A stretch of DNA of 64,000 bases from Pterobdella sp. o SKG-2022. Its lineage: Eukaryota; Annelida; Clitellata; Hirudinida; Piscicolidae. Below the pieces are notes generated by a model, which saw only the letters and a program-made list of their open reading frames with translations, was not told the DNA's origin and did not search any database. The stretch spans positions 1,384,030 to 1,448,029 of the forward strand of contig OZ038321.1 of the NCBI GenBank assembly GCA_964035795.1, given 5' to 3'. Both the position numbers and the translations under genes were made by a program. Position 1 is the stretch's first letter, and each line of letters starts with the position of its first letter. Below are positions 1 through 12,495 of this stretch, in pieces.

Positions 1-303
1 ACTTCAATTCTAATGTTTTTTGGTATTTAAATTTAAAATTAAAACAATTTTTAAATATAAATATATACTGTTATAATTTGTGGCAGTCTGATGAGGATTA
101 AACTTGGAAAATATTTTTTTTCTTAAAACCTTCTTTCTTTTAATATCGTTCTAGGCACTAGCGATTAAATTTCTTTGTAGTTTCAAATATACTTTTTCCA
201 TATAAATCCCTCTTTCAACAAAAAGTAGAGTTTCTTTGTTTTTTGAATAGTTAATTTAGTTGCGAGCCTTATTATTATCGAAACTCGAGTTTTTTCATTT
301 TAT

Positions 304-380
304 TTACATAACCATGAGTTGAATACAGGATGTCTGAATTAAATTCTGTTGCGTCCTTTTGCTGGAATTGCTATGTACGT
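304..380 (-). CDS. Possible 3'-terminal coding exon, family unknown
   Basis: On the minus strand a good acceptor (CTATTCCAG) is followed by 24 codons without interruption (phase 1 entry), starting VHSNSSKRTQQ and ending in TAA. The stop codon overlaps an AATAAA polyadenylation signal at 299-304. The DNA just 5' of the acceptor is CATC/CATT-rich on this strand, as for proven introns elsewhere in the window. I cannot find the upstream exons and do not recognise the peptide, so this could be chance. Confidence 0.25.
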
Positions 381-389
381 CTGGAATAG

Positions 390-830
390 AGAAGGATGGA
401 TAGATGGATGGATGAATTGGTAGATGGATGGATTGGTAGATAGATGGATGGATGGATTGGTAGATGATTAAATGGATGGATGGGTGGATGGGTGGACAGA
501 TAGAAATATGCATGAACAGATGGATGTAAGTATAAATTAATGAATGAAAAATGGTTTTCTGGATGAATCAATAAGAAAATGAATGGAAGGAATGGATGGG
601 GGATGAATGGAAAAAAAAAGTAAAAAATTGATGATTAATGGGATGATAGATGAAAGAATAAAACGAAAAACAAACAGATAATTAAACAGATTAATTAATA
701 TTGGACATCGGCTGATGGATGAAAATAGGTGGAAATATTAAAACAGTCAAAAAATGAATGGATTTAGGATAGATTAATCAATTGGATAAATAGATAAATG
801 GATGGATAGATGGATAAAACAGACCTGAAT
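390..830. repeat. Degenerate GGAT/GATG microsatellite
   Basis: Imperfect GGATGGATGAAT-type tetranucleotide repeats. The open frames across it (His/Pro/Ser/Ile-rich) are repeat translations, not genes. Read on the minus strand it is CATC-rich, the composition that precedes acceptors in this genome. Confidence 0.8.
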
Positions 831-3800
831 ATGATATCGAGTCAATTGACCCGGTCAACAATAAAAAAAATAATAAAAATAAAAACATAATGATAATAAT
901 AAAAAACAATAATAAATGAGTGAAACTTATCCTAACACTAAATATAATGGTGGGAAATCCGATTATAACAGTTTTATAACAATAACAGTTCCTTTGTAAC
1001 TTTAGATTATCTGCATCACAAAACTCATTTATTATTTTTTTTATTTTTATTATTACTATTTTTATTCTTGATATTGTTGGAAATATTTTTTTTAATTATT
1101 TTTTATTTTTATTTATAGCTTTATTGCTATTATTAAATATAACTTGTTTTTTTTTTTAATTTTGTCAGTTATTGTTAAAATTTTTCTATATCATTAATCC
1201 TCATATTTTTTATCCTTTCCAGTTTCATTTATATATGAACTTTTAAGCTTATTGTTTCCCAAAAAACATAGTTAAGCTGTCGGAAGTTGAGCCCCTTCAG
1301 TAAGTACTCAAATTTTATATCTATAATACTCAATACTAATACTTCGTGTTTGATATTAATATTTATTTTATTCAATATTTTTATTTTTTTTATTTCATAT
1401 TAATTTTTTTTGATATTATTTAATATGGTTTTTTAAATATTTAATTTTCTTATTTACTTTCTTCATTATAGGAATAGTTATATCATTTAATCTAAAAATT
1501 TAAATACCGCATTACATTATATTGACATCATGAAATTTCAAGACTTGAATTTTTTTTTATGTTCACAGTTGTTACTATAAAATGCATATAATATATAATA
1601 ATAACGATATTATTTATGCCTTCGAATTTATGATTATTTTAATTATAGTTTATATGAATATTATAATATTAGTGGTACGAATCCTACTAGTAATGCACAG
1701 GCACTTAGCGATCAGGCAAAGAGTTTTGAATAGCGAGCCTATAGTTCTTGAACCAATCATAGAACTCCAAAAAAATTCTGGAAGTACTGAAAATTTTATG
1801 AAAAAAACCTAACATTTATCAACTAACAAAGCTTTTTTTACAATCCGTGAATATTTAAACATTATGATACATGAATATTGATTTGCATACATTTGGATTG
1901 ATTTATCAACGTTGAAAATCCACATTTGGGGATTTTGAATAACATAACATAACATAACTGAATTTAAAGTGGTTCAGTAGACTGGAGTCTGTGTGAGAAC
2001 CACTGCCAATAGCTTTTAAATAAAAAATATTCATTGTGAATAATTTTAATTCTAAAAATAAATAATAAATTCTAACAAAATCCTAACAAAGCATATGATT
2101 GGTGCATAGCTGATTGGCTAATCTAAAAGTAAAGAATAAAATAATTGCTTCAATCTCAAAATGTATTTATAGCATTTAGTAAGTAAGACGAAAAGTATTA
2201 AAAAAAATTATTTTCCCAGTTGACGGTGACTCAAAGCATCAGACAACAGTAATACTTCAGAATTTTTTTTTTGCTTTCCACTAATGGAAGTTTTATTTTT
2301 ATATTTTATAAGTTTGTGTTTAAATTAATAATTTTAAATTCAGCCTAAAAGAAGTTCAAAAAATGTTTGAAAGTCTATTTCAAATTAAATTTTTTATGAA
2401 ACTTTTAATGAAAAAAAATTTTGATTTCATAATTGCAGTATGTTATTTTGTTTTAAATTTTCCAAAATATAAAATTTTTTTCTGGCATTTAGATTTACCA
2501 GGCTAATCAAGTTAGCCGTCTGCTTGGATTTATCTAGAAGACTTAAAAACTGAAGAGAATAAATAACTTAAGGCTAAAGTCACTTAAAAAGAAATTTATG
2601 TTTGAAAAATTTTTTTTTAATTTTTAACGTTTGCTGATCTATTGAAGGATTAATATAAGTTACCCAAGCGTTTTTAAAAGCTATCTATGGATGTTGTGTG
2701 AAGTAAGCATGAAAGATTTAAAGATGGCGACATTAAAAGGTGAGAAAAAGTTGGAATTTTTTGGTGAATTGCAGTAAAAAATTGCAATAAAATGGCTTTA
2801 TAGTTTACGATGCACTTTTGTACATGTATAAATACGAATAGAGTTGTCCTTATAAGGTAATTTCAATGATATAAGAGAGTTTTTAGTGATATAACTTCAG
2901 ATTTAGTAGCCTTTTTATCGAGAAAATTTACGGAATTCCTTTATGTAGAGAAGCGCTTCTATATGGAGAGTTATAAACAACAATAGTGCAAAACATATTG
3001 ACAATACTATCGCTTTTTTTAACGTCGAGCGAAATCAATTAATTTTTCTTTCTTTTTTTTGCACTTTTTCCTCCCAAATCAATACATCAAGCAGATAAGC
3101 CATGTTTAAATTCAGCCGTTTTTACGTGTATTTCAGCATTTTTATAATTTGATAACTTAAAATTTATATTTTTTCCAATTTATAGTATTATGAATTTATC
3201 TTTTTAAAATATTTTTTTTGTGCGTTTAATTCAAAAACGTCAAAAACTTAATTATGAAAAAATCAAATTTTTTTGCTTCAAACCTTAGTTTCAAAAATAA
3301 ATCTGAAACTTTTTTCTTAGATCAATGAAGAAAAAAAATTGCTTTTTAAAAAGATTTAGATGGAAAGCTAAAGCACGTTCACACGTACATTACCACATGT
3401 CTACGCACGCGGCAATATCATCAAAATGAAGGTTGAAAGAACACACACAATACACACACCTACACATGCACAAACACACTACACACAAACACACACTTGC
3501 TGCAGACAGATTGAATGCAACACTCATACACAACAAAAGAATCTAATTATTTTCCAAGAAAAATTTTTCAAAGATTTTAATTAATTCATTCGTTGCTAAG
3601 AATTTGAGATAAGTTTGTACTTCTTAAATTTATCTATCCCTCAGTAATTAATTTATCATTTTTTTTATATAACACTATTATAATGAATCTGAGTTAACCA
3701 AACGCCACTATAATTTTAATTTTTTGCATTGCTTTAAAATTAAATATTATAACATGAACAGAATGAATAAAATTTTAAAAATATATGTTAAAAACAATAC

Positions 3801-4025
3801 ATTACACCGAGCAAGATTATAATGGTGTCAACTGAGAGTTTCAACACAATCAATCTAGAATAATCTGTATTAAAAAACGCTAAGAAAACTTTTTTCAATA
3901 TACTTTGTTTAAGCAAGGCTTTTCAAGACATAGCTTCATCGGCAGTTTGTGCTTTAATAAAGTATATAAAACGAAGTTTCTTGCTTTTTACATATACAAT
4001 TTTTTAAGGCTCTAACTTATTGTGA
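831..4025. other. AT-rich intergenic DNA, no gene recognised
   Basis: Very AT-rich, low-complexity sequence. An ORF at 1582-1812 (+) begins with a hydrophobic stretch and ends in a polar tail, but has no recognisable domain. Around 3370-3530 there is a CA-rich patch. A short copy of a dispersed repeat lies at about 3800-3850. I see no supported exons. Confidence 0.5.
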
Positions 4026-4621
4026 ACCTTTTTATAGCTTGTTTTCTTCACCAAGGGTCGGGCGTTTTTGAAAAATCTATCTTTGAGTCGGTCTTTCCAT
4101 TCAGAGCGATTGAACTGACCTGAACAAACCATTTTTAGTTTTTTTTGTTGTTCAGTAAAAGTCTTTTCTAAGTTTTTTCAACCCACTGGGTTTGTTGTAA
4201 GAGTTCGACTCCAACTTTCGTTTTTAAATGATCCAACCCGCACTACGCTCCACGTGTCCAAACCCCCTCATTCTGCTGGTACGAAAAACTACTTCAACAT
4301 TCTGAATGCCAAACTCAGAAAGAAGTGTGTCAGAATAAATTTTAACACTCATTCTAACTTTGCGCATCCAGTGAATCATGGCCAGGTCGTTTGTTTAAGG
4401 CGGTTCAACGTAGATACTGTTACATTCCATATTTCAGCAGCATGCAACATGGCGCGTCTGACACAATAAATACGGCCTTTGATCAATAATGATAGATGGC
4501 GATTTATAAAAAAAGAAAGAAGTTGTTGAAACTTATCCCAGGCACAATTAAAACAGGCTATTGGAGGAAGCTCACATCCACCACCTGCAGCTAACATATC
4601 CCCAAAATATGTTATCTTCAT
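4026..4621 (-). pseudogene. LINE (non-LTR retrotransposon) 3'-end remnant
   Basis: Minus-strand translation gives a degenerate reverse-transcriptase C-terminus. It has GRIYCVRRAMLHAAEIWNVT, the counterpart of the familiar 'LYGSETW' segment that follows the RT domain in many LINEs. Stops and frameshifts follow, then a basic tail ending near RPLVKK. The last about 35 bp recur at 54.4 and 56.5 kb next to (GATT)n, which suggests the family has almost no 3' UTR and a microsatellite tail, as RTE-type elements do. Inactive copy. Confidence 0.6.
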
Positions 4622-5099
4622 ATTATTTCAATTCAATAAAATAGCGAGTATAATATCGTAGCTTAAATCTCATTATAGATTTCTAAACCGCATATTTATC
4701 ATCAACAAGTCCATGCTTATATTTCAAACAAAACTCCCACTTCCAACATTCCATCTGATATTCTATCCACCATTAAATAATAATAAATATAACAATAATA
4801 ATAAATATTATAATTAAAAACAAAAATAATATTAAAAATTTTAATAAATAATAATAACAATAATAGCACATCTCTGGTTAAAATTTTATATTGAATACTT
4901 CGATAATCTATACATATTATCGCAATAGATCGCTCAATATCAATATTCATAAGAGTTCTTATAACTCCATCAATTCCTTCCGGCTGTCATTCATCTAGCG
5001 TTTCATTTTATCTTTTTCAATCATTCTTTCTGTTATTCAATGATCTATTATGTGTAAAGCGCGCTATATAAACACTGATAAATTAAATAAATATATCAA

Positions 5100-5790
5100 T
5101 TCAGCTTATTCATCTGTCATTCTATCTATTTAAATATGTATCTATTCACCCATCTATTTATTTAAAACTAATCCATCCATCTATCTATTTGCCTTTTACT
5201 TGATAATTTTATCCATTCTTTAGCCATCATTCATTTAATCATCCATCGATCTTTCCCATTTGGCCATTCCACCCTTTTTTTATCAATCTTTTATACAGTA
5301 ATTTCATTTATTCTATATTCATCATATTTTCTCTCATTTATTAGTTCATCTTTTCATATAATCATTCTCCCATTCATAAATTCATTCTGACAATATATGT
5401 ATTTATTTCAACATCTATTTATTTATCTTTTCATCTATTCATTTCATCATCCATTTATTTTGATCTTTCTTCTATATGTTTCATCCATCTGTTTATTATG
5501 CCACCCATCATGCATTTATTCATTCCACCACGTGCCCATTATGCCACCCCTTCATCCATCCCTATTCTTTCACCCATCTAACCATTATCTTTCTACCCAT
5601 CAAACCATCATTTCATCCCCCCCTCCCTCCATCTATCATTCTTCAACTTATCCATAATTTCTCCACCAACCATTCACCACCCATCCAACCATAATTTCTC
5701 CACCCATCTATGCATCATTCCTTCACTCATCCATTATTCCTCCACCAACCATTCATCACCCCTCCATCCATCATTTAACCCATTACCGGT
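5100..5790. repeat. Degenerate CATC/ATCT/CCAT-rich tract
   Basis: About 690 bp of imperfect CATC, CATT and CCACC repeats on the plus strand. Its composition is that of the 3' ends of introns in this window, but I find no convincing exon immediately downstream. ORFs across it are low-complexity His/Pro/Ser/Phe translations. Confidence 0.75.
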
Positions 5791-6760
5791 ATGTTCCATT
5801 CGTCATAAGGTGAAGTAATGTGGTGTTCAAAGAAGTCACTTTGACGGATATTCGTTTTCATTATTATTATCGTTAAGTAATAAATAAAATTGATAATTCT
5901 AAGTTATACAAATTTTCAAATGATAATAATAAATATTATTTTTCTTTTTTTTGTTTTTATTGTCTTGAGTTCAAACACCTAAAGTTGTTTCTTTGAAACA
6001 AAGAATAAACTAAAAAATTTTTAAAAATTCAGGGCTGTTTTATTATAAATAATTTGAAATTCAATTGTAAGTCATTCAAAGAAAGATTCGAATTTTAATA
6101 ATTAAGTTTAAATGCTTAAGAAACAAAATTCGACAAGAAAATCTCAAAAAACCTTGTATTTTTATATAGCCAAAATTTGTCTATACGTCTCAATATTTGA
6201 AATATAATTTATATAGTGCCAACTTTAAATATGCAAATCCCTTTATGTATGGTGTAAGAAAGCCTTCAGATCTATAGTAATTGAGTTTGATATGCTTCTT
6301 CATCTAGATTTATCTCCGCCATGTTCCTTGATGCAACATTATGCATCAACATCAGGCGGGAAATTAGGTAGGTTTAAGTTTATGTAGCGCTTTCTACGTG
6401 GCTTGCTTGCTGCTTATTTAAATATTTGGCTGTGGATTGGGAACACAAAGGTACCCGGATCGATTTCGAGTAGATCATTTGAATAAAAGCTCAAGAAAAT
6501 TGAAAAAATGTGAGAATATGGGCTCAAATAAATTGCTAACATATTTAATAAAGAAATAAATAATATATGTACTAGATGATTAATAATAAAGAAATGAAAA
6601 AGAAATAATAATAAATATATATTTAATTAATAAACAGAACTGCCGAAAATATTTTCAGATTCACAAGAGTTTTATTAAAAGAATCATATAATGTCATTAA
6701 TCTTGAAAAATGTTAGGCCATGTCAGCGTAGAAGTATGTATGAAATATCATTTCATCAAA
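5791..6760. other. AT-rich spacer with possible SINE fragment
   Basis: No coding signal seen. Around 6380-6475 lies a GTAGCGCTTTCTAC-like segment followed by a region resembling a tRNA B box on the minus strand. It is similar in layout to the SINE copy near 24.5 kb, but too diverged to be sure. Confidence 0.3.
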
Positions 6761-6762
6761 TG

Positions 6763-7122
<360 letters not shown>

Positions 7123-7129
7123 TCACTTA

Positions 7130-9380
7130 TTTTTTTTGTTTTCTTGTCATATTTTATATCTTTTATTGATTGTTATTTATAGAATTAAAATTATTTGAAA
7201 CTATGAGTATCAAAGTAAGGATATCAAATTTATTTCTTTTGATTTATTCAAAACAATATAAATATATTTTCAGACTATAAATATTAGTTTTCTAAATTAG
7301 TTTAATAAGAACTTTGAGAATAAAAGTTTGAATTAAATTTTACTTTATGAGGCTCATTGAAGTAATTGTATAGTTCTGGTCTTTCACAGCAGAAAAAAAG
7401 CTAAAAGAAAAGTATTTACAGATAAAAGCTTTTTGGAAGGTAATTATCGATATGTTTAATGATAAGCTTAAATTTGATATAAGTTTGAGAATGAGAAAAA
7501 ACATTTGAAAAAATGATATGTTGTATAATAGAGAAATAAATATTTAAAGTGAAATATCATTTGAGAATTTTTTTCCACATAAATCAAATTTTTGATTGAG
7601 TATGCTTTACATCATGAGTAACTGTGCCTGAATATATCATTTTGAAATTTTGAAAAATTTTAAAACAAAAAATATTAAAACCAAAAAAAGCCATTGAAAC
7701 AAAAAAAAAGATATTAAAACAAAAAATAAAGCCATTTTGATTGATATATGCTTTTCATAAGTAAACTTTTTTACTGAAACAGCATTTATTGAGAAAAATA
7801 TCCCATTTAAATGAAAAAAAAATTTTTGTTAGAAATATGTTTTTTTTCATACATACCTCAAAAATACAATGTGAAATGGAAATCCACTCAAGATAAATTG
7901 CCATAAATTGACTAAAATGCTTTTGTTGATGGAGAAGATTTTTCATTTATTTATTTTTGTTGGCTTTTGTTTTTTTTTTCAATAGTATATTTTTTCAGTT
8001 TATATTGTAAAATTTTTTGGTTTTAATTTTGTATTAATTTTTTTTATTAGTTTATATAACAATTTTTTTTGTCAGTTATAATTCTTATTGTTTACTAATG
8101 TGTTCAAACTAATAAAATTAATTTATATCTTTAATAATTATAAGTATAATTTTTTAAATTTTGATTTTATTAGATGAAACTCCAGAATTTTTAAAATTAT
8201 TTAAATAGCTCATTGTTGATAAAACACAAAAATTACTTGCCAATAAATGAAGAAATTTTTAAAAAAAAATAAAATACAAATGAAAATATTGAAAAAAACT
8301 AAAAAAATGAAAACATTTCAAATACATTAAATCAAATCCTTTCCGAGTGCTCTATTGATTTTCTTATTTTTTTTGATTGATTGATGTTGAAAAAAAATAT
8401 TTTTTTTACACGTCTTTTATGTTAGATTGATGCGGCACAGTTTTTTTGTAACCTAATTATGTAACATTTAAAAACTTTTGTACCTACATTTTCATGATTA
8501 TGGTGGTGGTGGTGATAGTTTTAGCATTTTTATTTTTGTTGTTATTATTGTTAATTTTATTCTTTCTTTATTGTAGTCATTTCATTATTGATGTTATTAT
8601 ATTAGCCACCAACAAATTATAATAACAATAACACCGATAACAGAATTTAAAAAAAAAATAAAAACAACAAAAAATAACAATAAAAAAATAGAATAATAAA
8701 AATAATAAAATGATAGATGGCTGAAGATAAATGGTTAAGGGGATTTGTGGAAGAATAATTGAAATGATGAACAATGATACTTGGGGTTTGTGGGAGAGTT
8801 ATTACATTTGAGTTGAAGGAATTCTTTATTTATGTTTAATTTTATGGTATGTTTATGTATTTTATTATGTTTTATTGTGTTTTACAATATAGTATTTCAT
8901 TGTAGATCAGTTTATTGTATCGTTGTGTATCGTATTCTATTTAGTTTATTGTATTGTTGCATATCGTATTGTATTGAACCTCATTGTATTATATTGTATT
9001 GTAATGCAAATTATTGTATTGTACTGTATTGTGAATACTTGAGCAAACGGGCTGTAATACCGTGTTCTACACTTATACCATAACTTTTATATTTCAGCTT
9101 ATTTTTTTATTTTATCGTTTTTTATTGTATAACATGTATTTCATTATATTGTGTAGTGTCGCATTTAATTTGACAGTCATTAATTTTTGCCTTTAAAATA
9201 CTTTTAAAATTTTATGTATTGAATTATATTTTAAATTATTTTTTCCATTCTTCATATATTTTTGCCGATTACAAATATATTAGTTCATATTGGATGGAGA
9301 AAAGCTAAACTCATAGTTGTGAAGAATGTAAGTATTAAATTCTAATAATGATGATTTTTATTTTTAAAAATTGGTCTCAC
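7130..9380. other. AT-rich intergenic DNA
   Basis: No supported gene. Between about 8870 and 9010 there is a degenerate ATTGT/TATTGTATTG minisatellite. The remainder is poly-A/T-rich sequence with short random frames. Confidence 0.5.
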
Positions 9381-9429
9381 AACTATTTATATAATAAAAT
9401 ATATATATATATAATAATAATAATAATGT

Positions 9430-9660
9430 AATTAATAATTTTTCCCGCTTCATATTGAAAAAATGAAGCAAAAACTCGCGACAACCTTGCGAAATACTCA
9501 CAGGCACAATAGCACATAAATAAGGCGTGATGAAAGGGAAAATGGATGGTTAGGCCAAGGTCGAAAGACAATCGAGAGATGGCGCTTGACAGCAAGGCAA
9601 ACAATATGAGCGTAAATTGCTGGTAATGTTTAGTATCGATTGGTAATGGGTTCATAAATT
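9430..9660. other. Locally GC-richer segment of unknown nature
   Basis: A 230-bp patch with clearly less biased composition than its surroundings, open on the minus strand (9383-9655, about 90 codons). It may be a diverged transposon, an isolated exon or an RNA gene. I recognise no motif. Confidence 0.25.
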
Positions 9661-10550
9661 ATGAAGGTATTATTATTATTATGAGTTGATGGGTTTGTAA
9701 ATTATAGAGATAGAATTATTATGAATTGAAATTTTTTAATTATAGATACTATTATCCTAATATTTATTATTATTATTTGATAAATTGATAGGTTTTTAAA
9801 TTATGAAAATATTGTTGCAGTGATTTTTTAACTCATTGAGGATTATATAGTTCTTAAATTATGTTGTTATTATTATTAAGATTATTTATTATTATGAGTT
9901 GATAGATTTATACACTTTAAAAATATTATGTTTATAAATTATAAAACAGTATATTTTTATTATTGTTAATTTGAAGTTTTTGATGAGAATAGCTCACATT
10001 ATCAAGTGATAAATAGACTTTTAAATGATCAAAAGAATAAAATAGAACTAAAAATATTTAAAAAATGACAGTAATAACAAAAAAATTAATAATAATAATA
10101 ATAACAATAAATAATGTTTATAACAAAAAAAGTACATTTAGATGTAGAACTAAACTATTGCTATTCAGCCATTGTGGTTCAGAGCTAGGGATAAAAGGGG
10201 AATGATGAAAAGTTATTTTCGAAAAGCTAATTGTGTTGGGTGTAATTTAATGAATGTTTTGTTAACAATTTTGATGTTTTTGTTTTGGATTTTTTTTTAA
10301 TGTGTTATATTAGCATTCAAGGCTGACATATGGCATTGTGTGGGAACTTGCCTGTTACAATGTGTTATTAATTATTATATGGTAAATTTTATTATATGTA
10401 ATTCTATCATTAATTTTATAAAATTATTATTTTTTCATATATTTTTTTAGTTTATTTGAAAGGTTATTTCTTTATAATATTTTTAAAAATTTAATTGAAT
10501 AATTTTCAATTTTAATACTTGAATGATAAATTTCTTCAAACACATTACAG
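9661..10550. other. AT-rich spacer upstream of the WH1-like gene
   Basis: ATT/TTA-rich sequence with no recognised feature. It ends at the acceptor-like CATTACAG just before the next start codon, so part of it may be a 5' intron of that gene. Confidence 0.4.
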
Positions 10551-10557
10551 TTAAAAG

Positions 10558-11931
10558 ATGAGAAGTGTGAAGTTAAGTGCTGCGGAGACCTGGCGGTTGT
10601 CGAAGATAGAAGAAGAATCAGACCTCAGCAGTAATCCATCTTCCCCTTTTAAAAAGCTTTCCACTCACCTAACAATAAGTCATTCAGGAGGGAAATCAGT
10701 CAGTCCTAAAGCAATTTCTTCTAGTCATACAAGTCAGAACGGAAATTCAAGTGAAGATGATGGATATGAAAAAGTTCCCAACTCGAAGGAAGAGTGGGAA
10801 GCGATGAAGAGAGAAGCTTTAGCGGCTGAAAGGGCTGTCAAAGCGATTAAAAGTAAATACGATTCATTAGAAAGAGCACGAAAACAAACAAGTTGTAATA
10901 GCCCACTTATTTCTAGATTGGATAATATAAACAACAACAAAGATCTACTAGCAACTAATCAACAAAAATCTTTCGAGTTACCTCCAGAAGAGCAGATAGA
11001 TGATGATTGGGCTGATATTCCTCTACCTCCTCCTCACATTCTCAATAACTCTCTACCCTCCCCTCCCAGCACATCTCGAAACACAAACGCTATGAGCAAC
11101 ACACCATCACCAAGCGTTATGCAGCGCAGCTCGTCTGTGCAACTTATACAAAACAAAAACAATGTTCAAATGAAACAAACTTCAGATCAACAATTAAATC
11201 AGCAGAAACAACAAACCAACCATAAACATCAACAAAACAAAGTTCAACAGCTCAACTATCCTCAACCCCAACAACAAAAACAACCTCAACAAAATCCACC
11301 TCAATCTCAACTACAACAGCGCAGCCTGCAACCCAAACACCTTTTGAGCTCTCACGAGATATTACAGATGGAAACCTTCTACAAAGGCCTCAACACTCAC
11401 GTGAACGTTTGTGAATGTACAGCCACACTACTGCGCAGAATCCTGCCAGCGACCAACAATCGATCTTCTGACAACAAGCCTGTTATTTCCTCCCCTATCT
11501 CTATAGAGAACGAGTGGAAGATGATGAAGGAAGGGGTTCCCATGTTTATTTTAGACTCTGGAGATAACCGGAGACAGAGGCGTCTGCAGTTGATTCTGGC
11601 AGAGCGAGGCACGGGTTTTCTTCTATGGAAGGATATCATAGACCACCTCAGCCACTACCAACCACTCTCTGATCGCCTTCATACATTGAGGTCTTCAACT
11701 GATCATTCCAACCTTCTGGCTATCTTCTTTCCTAATCAAACGTCCGCATCCTCCTTTTATCGCTCGTATCAGCTTATCATTGAAAACAATCATGACATTC
11801 TTCAAATTTCAAAAAAGAAAAAAAAGAAATCACCCACGCCAACAAAAATCTCCATCAGAAAAAACGATATTTCACAGCCGTGTTGTTTCACCCACATTAC
11901 CAAAGTCGAGAGCGTTGACCCCACCAAATGA
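10558..11931 (+). CDS. Single-exon protein with WH1/PH-like domain and C-terminal CRIB-like motif
   Basis: 457 residues, not matched to a named gene. Seen in order: Ser-rich N-terminus; acidic DDGYEKVP motif; a charged helix at about 75-105; a Pro/Gln/Asn-rich linker (about 145-260). Next is a compact domain at about 320-410, with GVPMFILDSG, ERGTGFLLWKDIIDHLSHY, then HTLRSSTDH and a hydrophobic final helix. It reads like a WH1/PH-fold domain. After six lysines (419-424) comes ISQPCCFTHITKV (438-450), close to the CRIB pattern ISxPxxFxHxxHVG but lacking the second His and the Gly. The order domain-basic-CRIB recalls WASP, but no VCA region follows. A TAA lies in frame just before the ATG, so the start is firm. 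The acceptor-like CATTACAG ends 7 nt upstream, and AATAAA lies at 12281. Confidence 0.85.
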   Translation: MRSVKLSAAETWRLSKIEEESDLSSNPSSPFKKLSTHLTISHSGGKSVSPKAISSSHTSQNGNSSEDDGYEKVPNSKEEWEAMKREALAAERAVKAIKSKYDSLERARKQTSCNSPLISRLDNINNNKDLLATNQQKSFELPPEEQIDDDWADIPLPPPHILNNSLPSPPSTSRNTNAMSNTPSPSVMQRSSSVQLIQNKNNVQMKQTSDQQLNQQKQQTNHKHQQNKVQQLNYPQPQQQKQPQQNPPQSQLQQRSLQPKHLLSSHEILQMETFYKGLNTHVNVCECTATLLRRILPATNNRSSDNKPVISSPISIENEWKMMKEGVPMFILDSGDNRRQRRLQLILAERGTGFLLWKDIIDHLSHYQPLSDRLHTLRSSTDHSNLLAIFFPNQTSASSFYRSYQLIIENNHDILQISKKKKKKSPTPTKISIRKNDISQPCCFTHITKVESVDPTK

Positions 11932-12349
11932 CTGCGCGACCTTTGAATATATGCTTTAAATATTATTCCATACCTTCGGAACATTACTTTATATATATTT
12001 ACATTACCTTATGTAACTTTTCATGTTTTGTACAACATCCTTCATAAAATTACCTTACGTCATACAACATTATCTACATTTATTCAAGTTTGACTGCATG
12101 TATTAAAGATTTCAGGACCCGTCATAAGTATTAGGACGACCGCAGTTGCCTTGGGCTCTAACCCACTAGTCTCAGGCTGCAGCGATCGATGGCATCTATC
12201 TATCACTGCACAATATTTCCACTTTTTTAGACCTGTACAGTCGTATTCTTGAAATAATTGTTTTTTGTTTAACACACGTAAATAAAAAGCCAAAATGTAA
12301 ATAAATTCTAAATGTCTAAAACATTACACAAGTCATATTGGTGTGGAAT

Positions 12350-12400
12350 TGGGGTGCGGTGGCTCAATGGGAGGTGCAAGGTTCAAACCATGGATATAGA
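12350..12400 (+). repeat. tRNA-like SINE fragment (doubtful)
   Basis: Contains GTGGCTCAATGG (A-box-like) and GGTTCAAACC (B-box-like), but the spacing is shorter than in a tRNA. Likely a deleted tRNA-derived SINE rather than a tRNA gene. Confidence 0.3.
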
Positions 12401-12495
12401 AGCATCAAGCATATTTGGGTGCGTAAGAGTTTATCAAGGGAATAATCTTATATAAATAAGGTTTAAATATGAGGTATAATTGGCATGTAAACTCT

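Noticed and set aside
1582..1812. 76-codon ORF with N-terminal hydrophobic segment
   Set aside because: AT-rich background produces such frames; no splice, promoter or family evidence.
5397..5694. His/Pro/Ser-rich ORFs
   Set aside because: Translations of CATC/CCAT microsatellite sequence.
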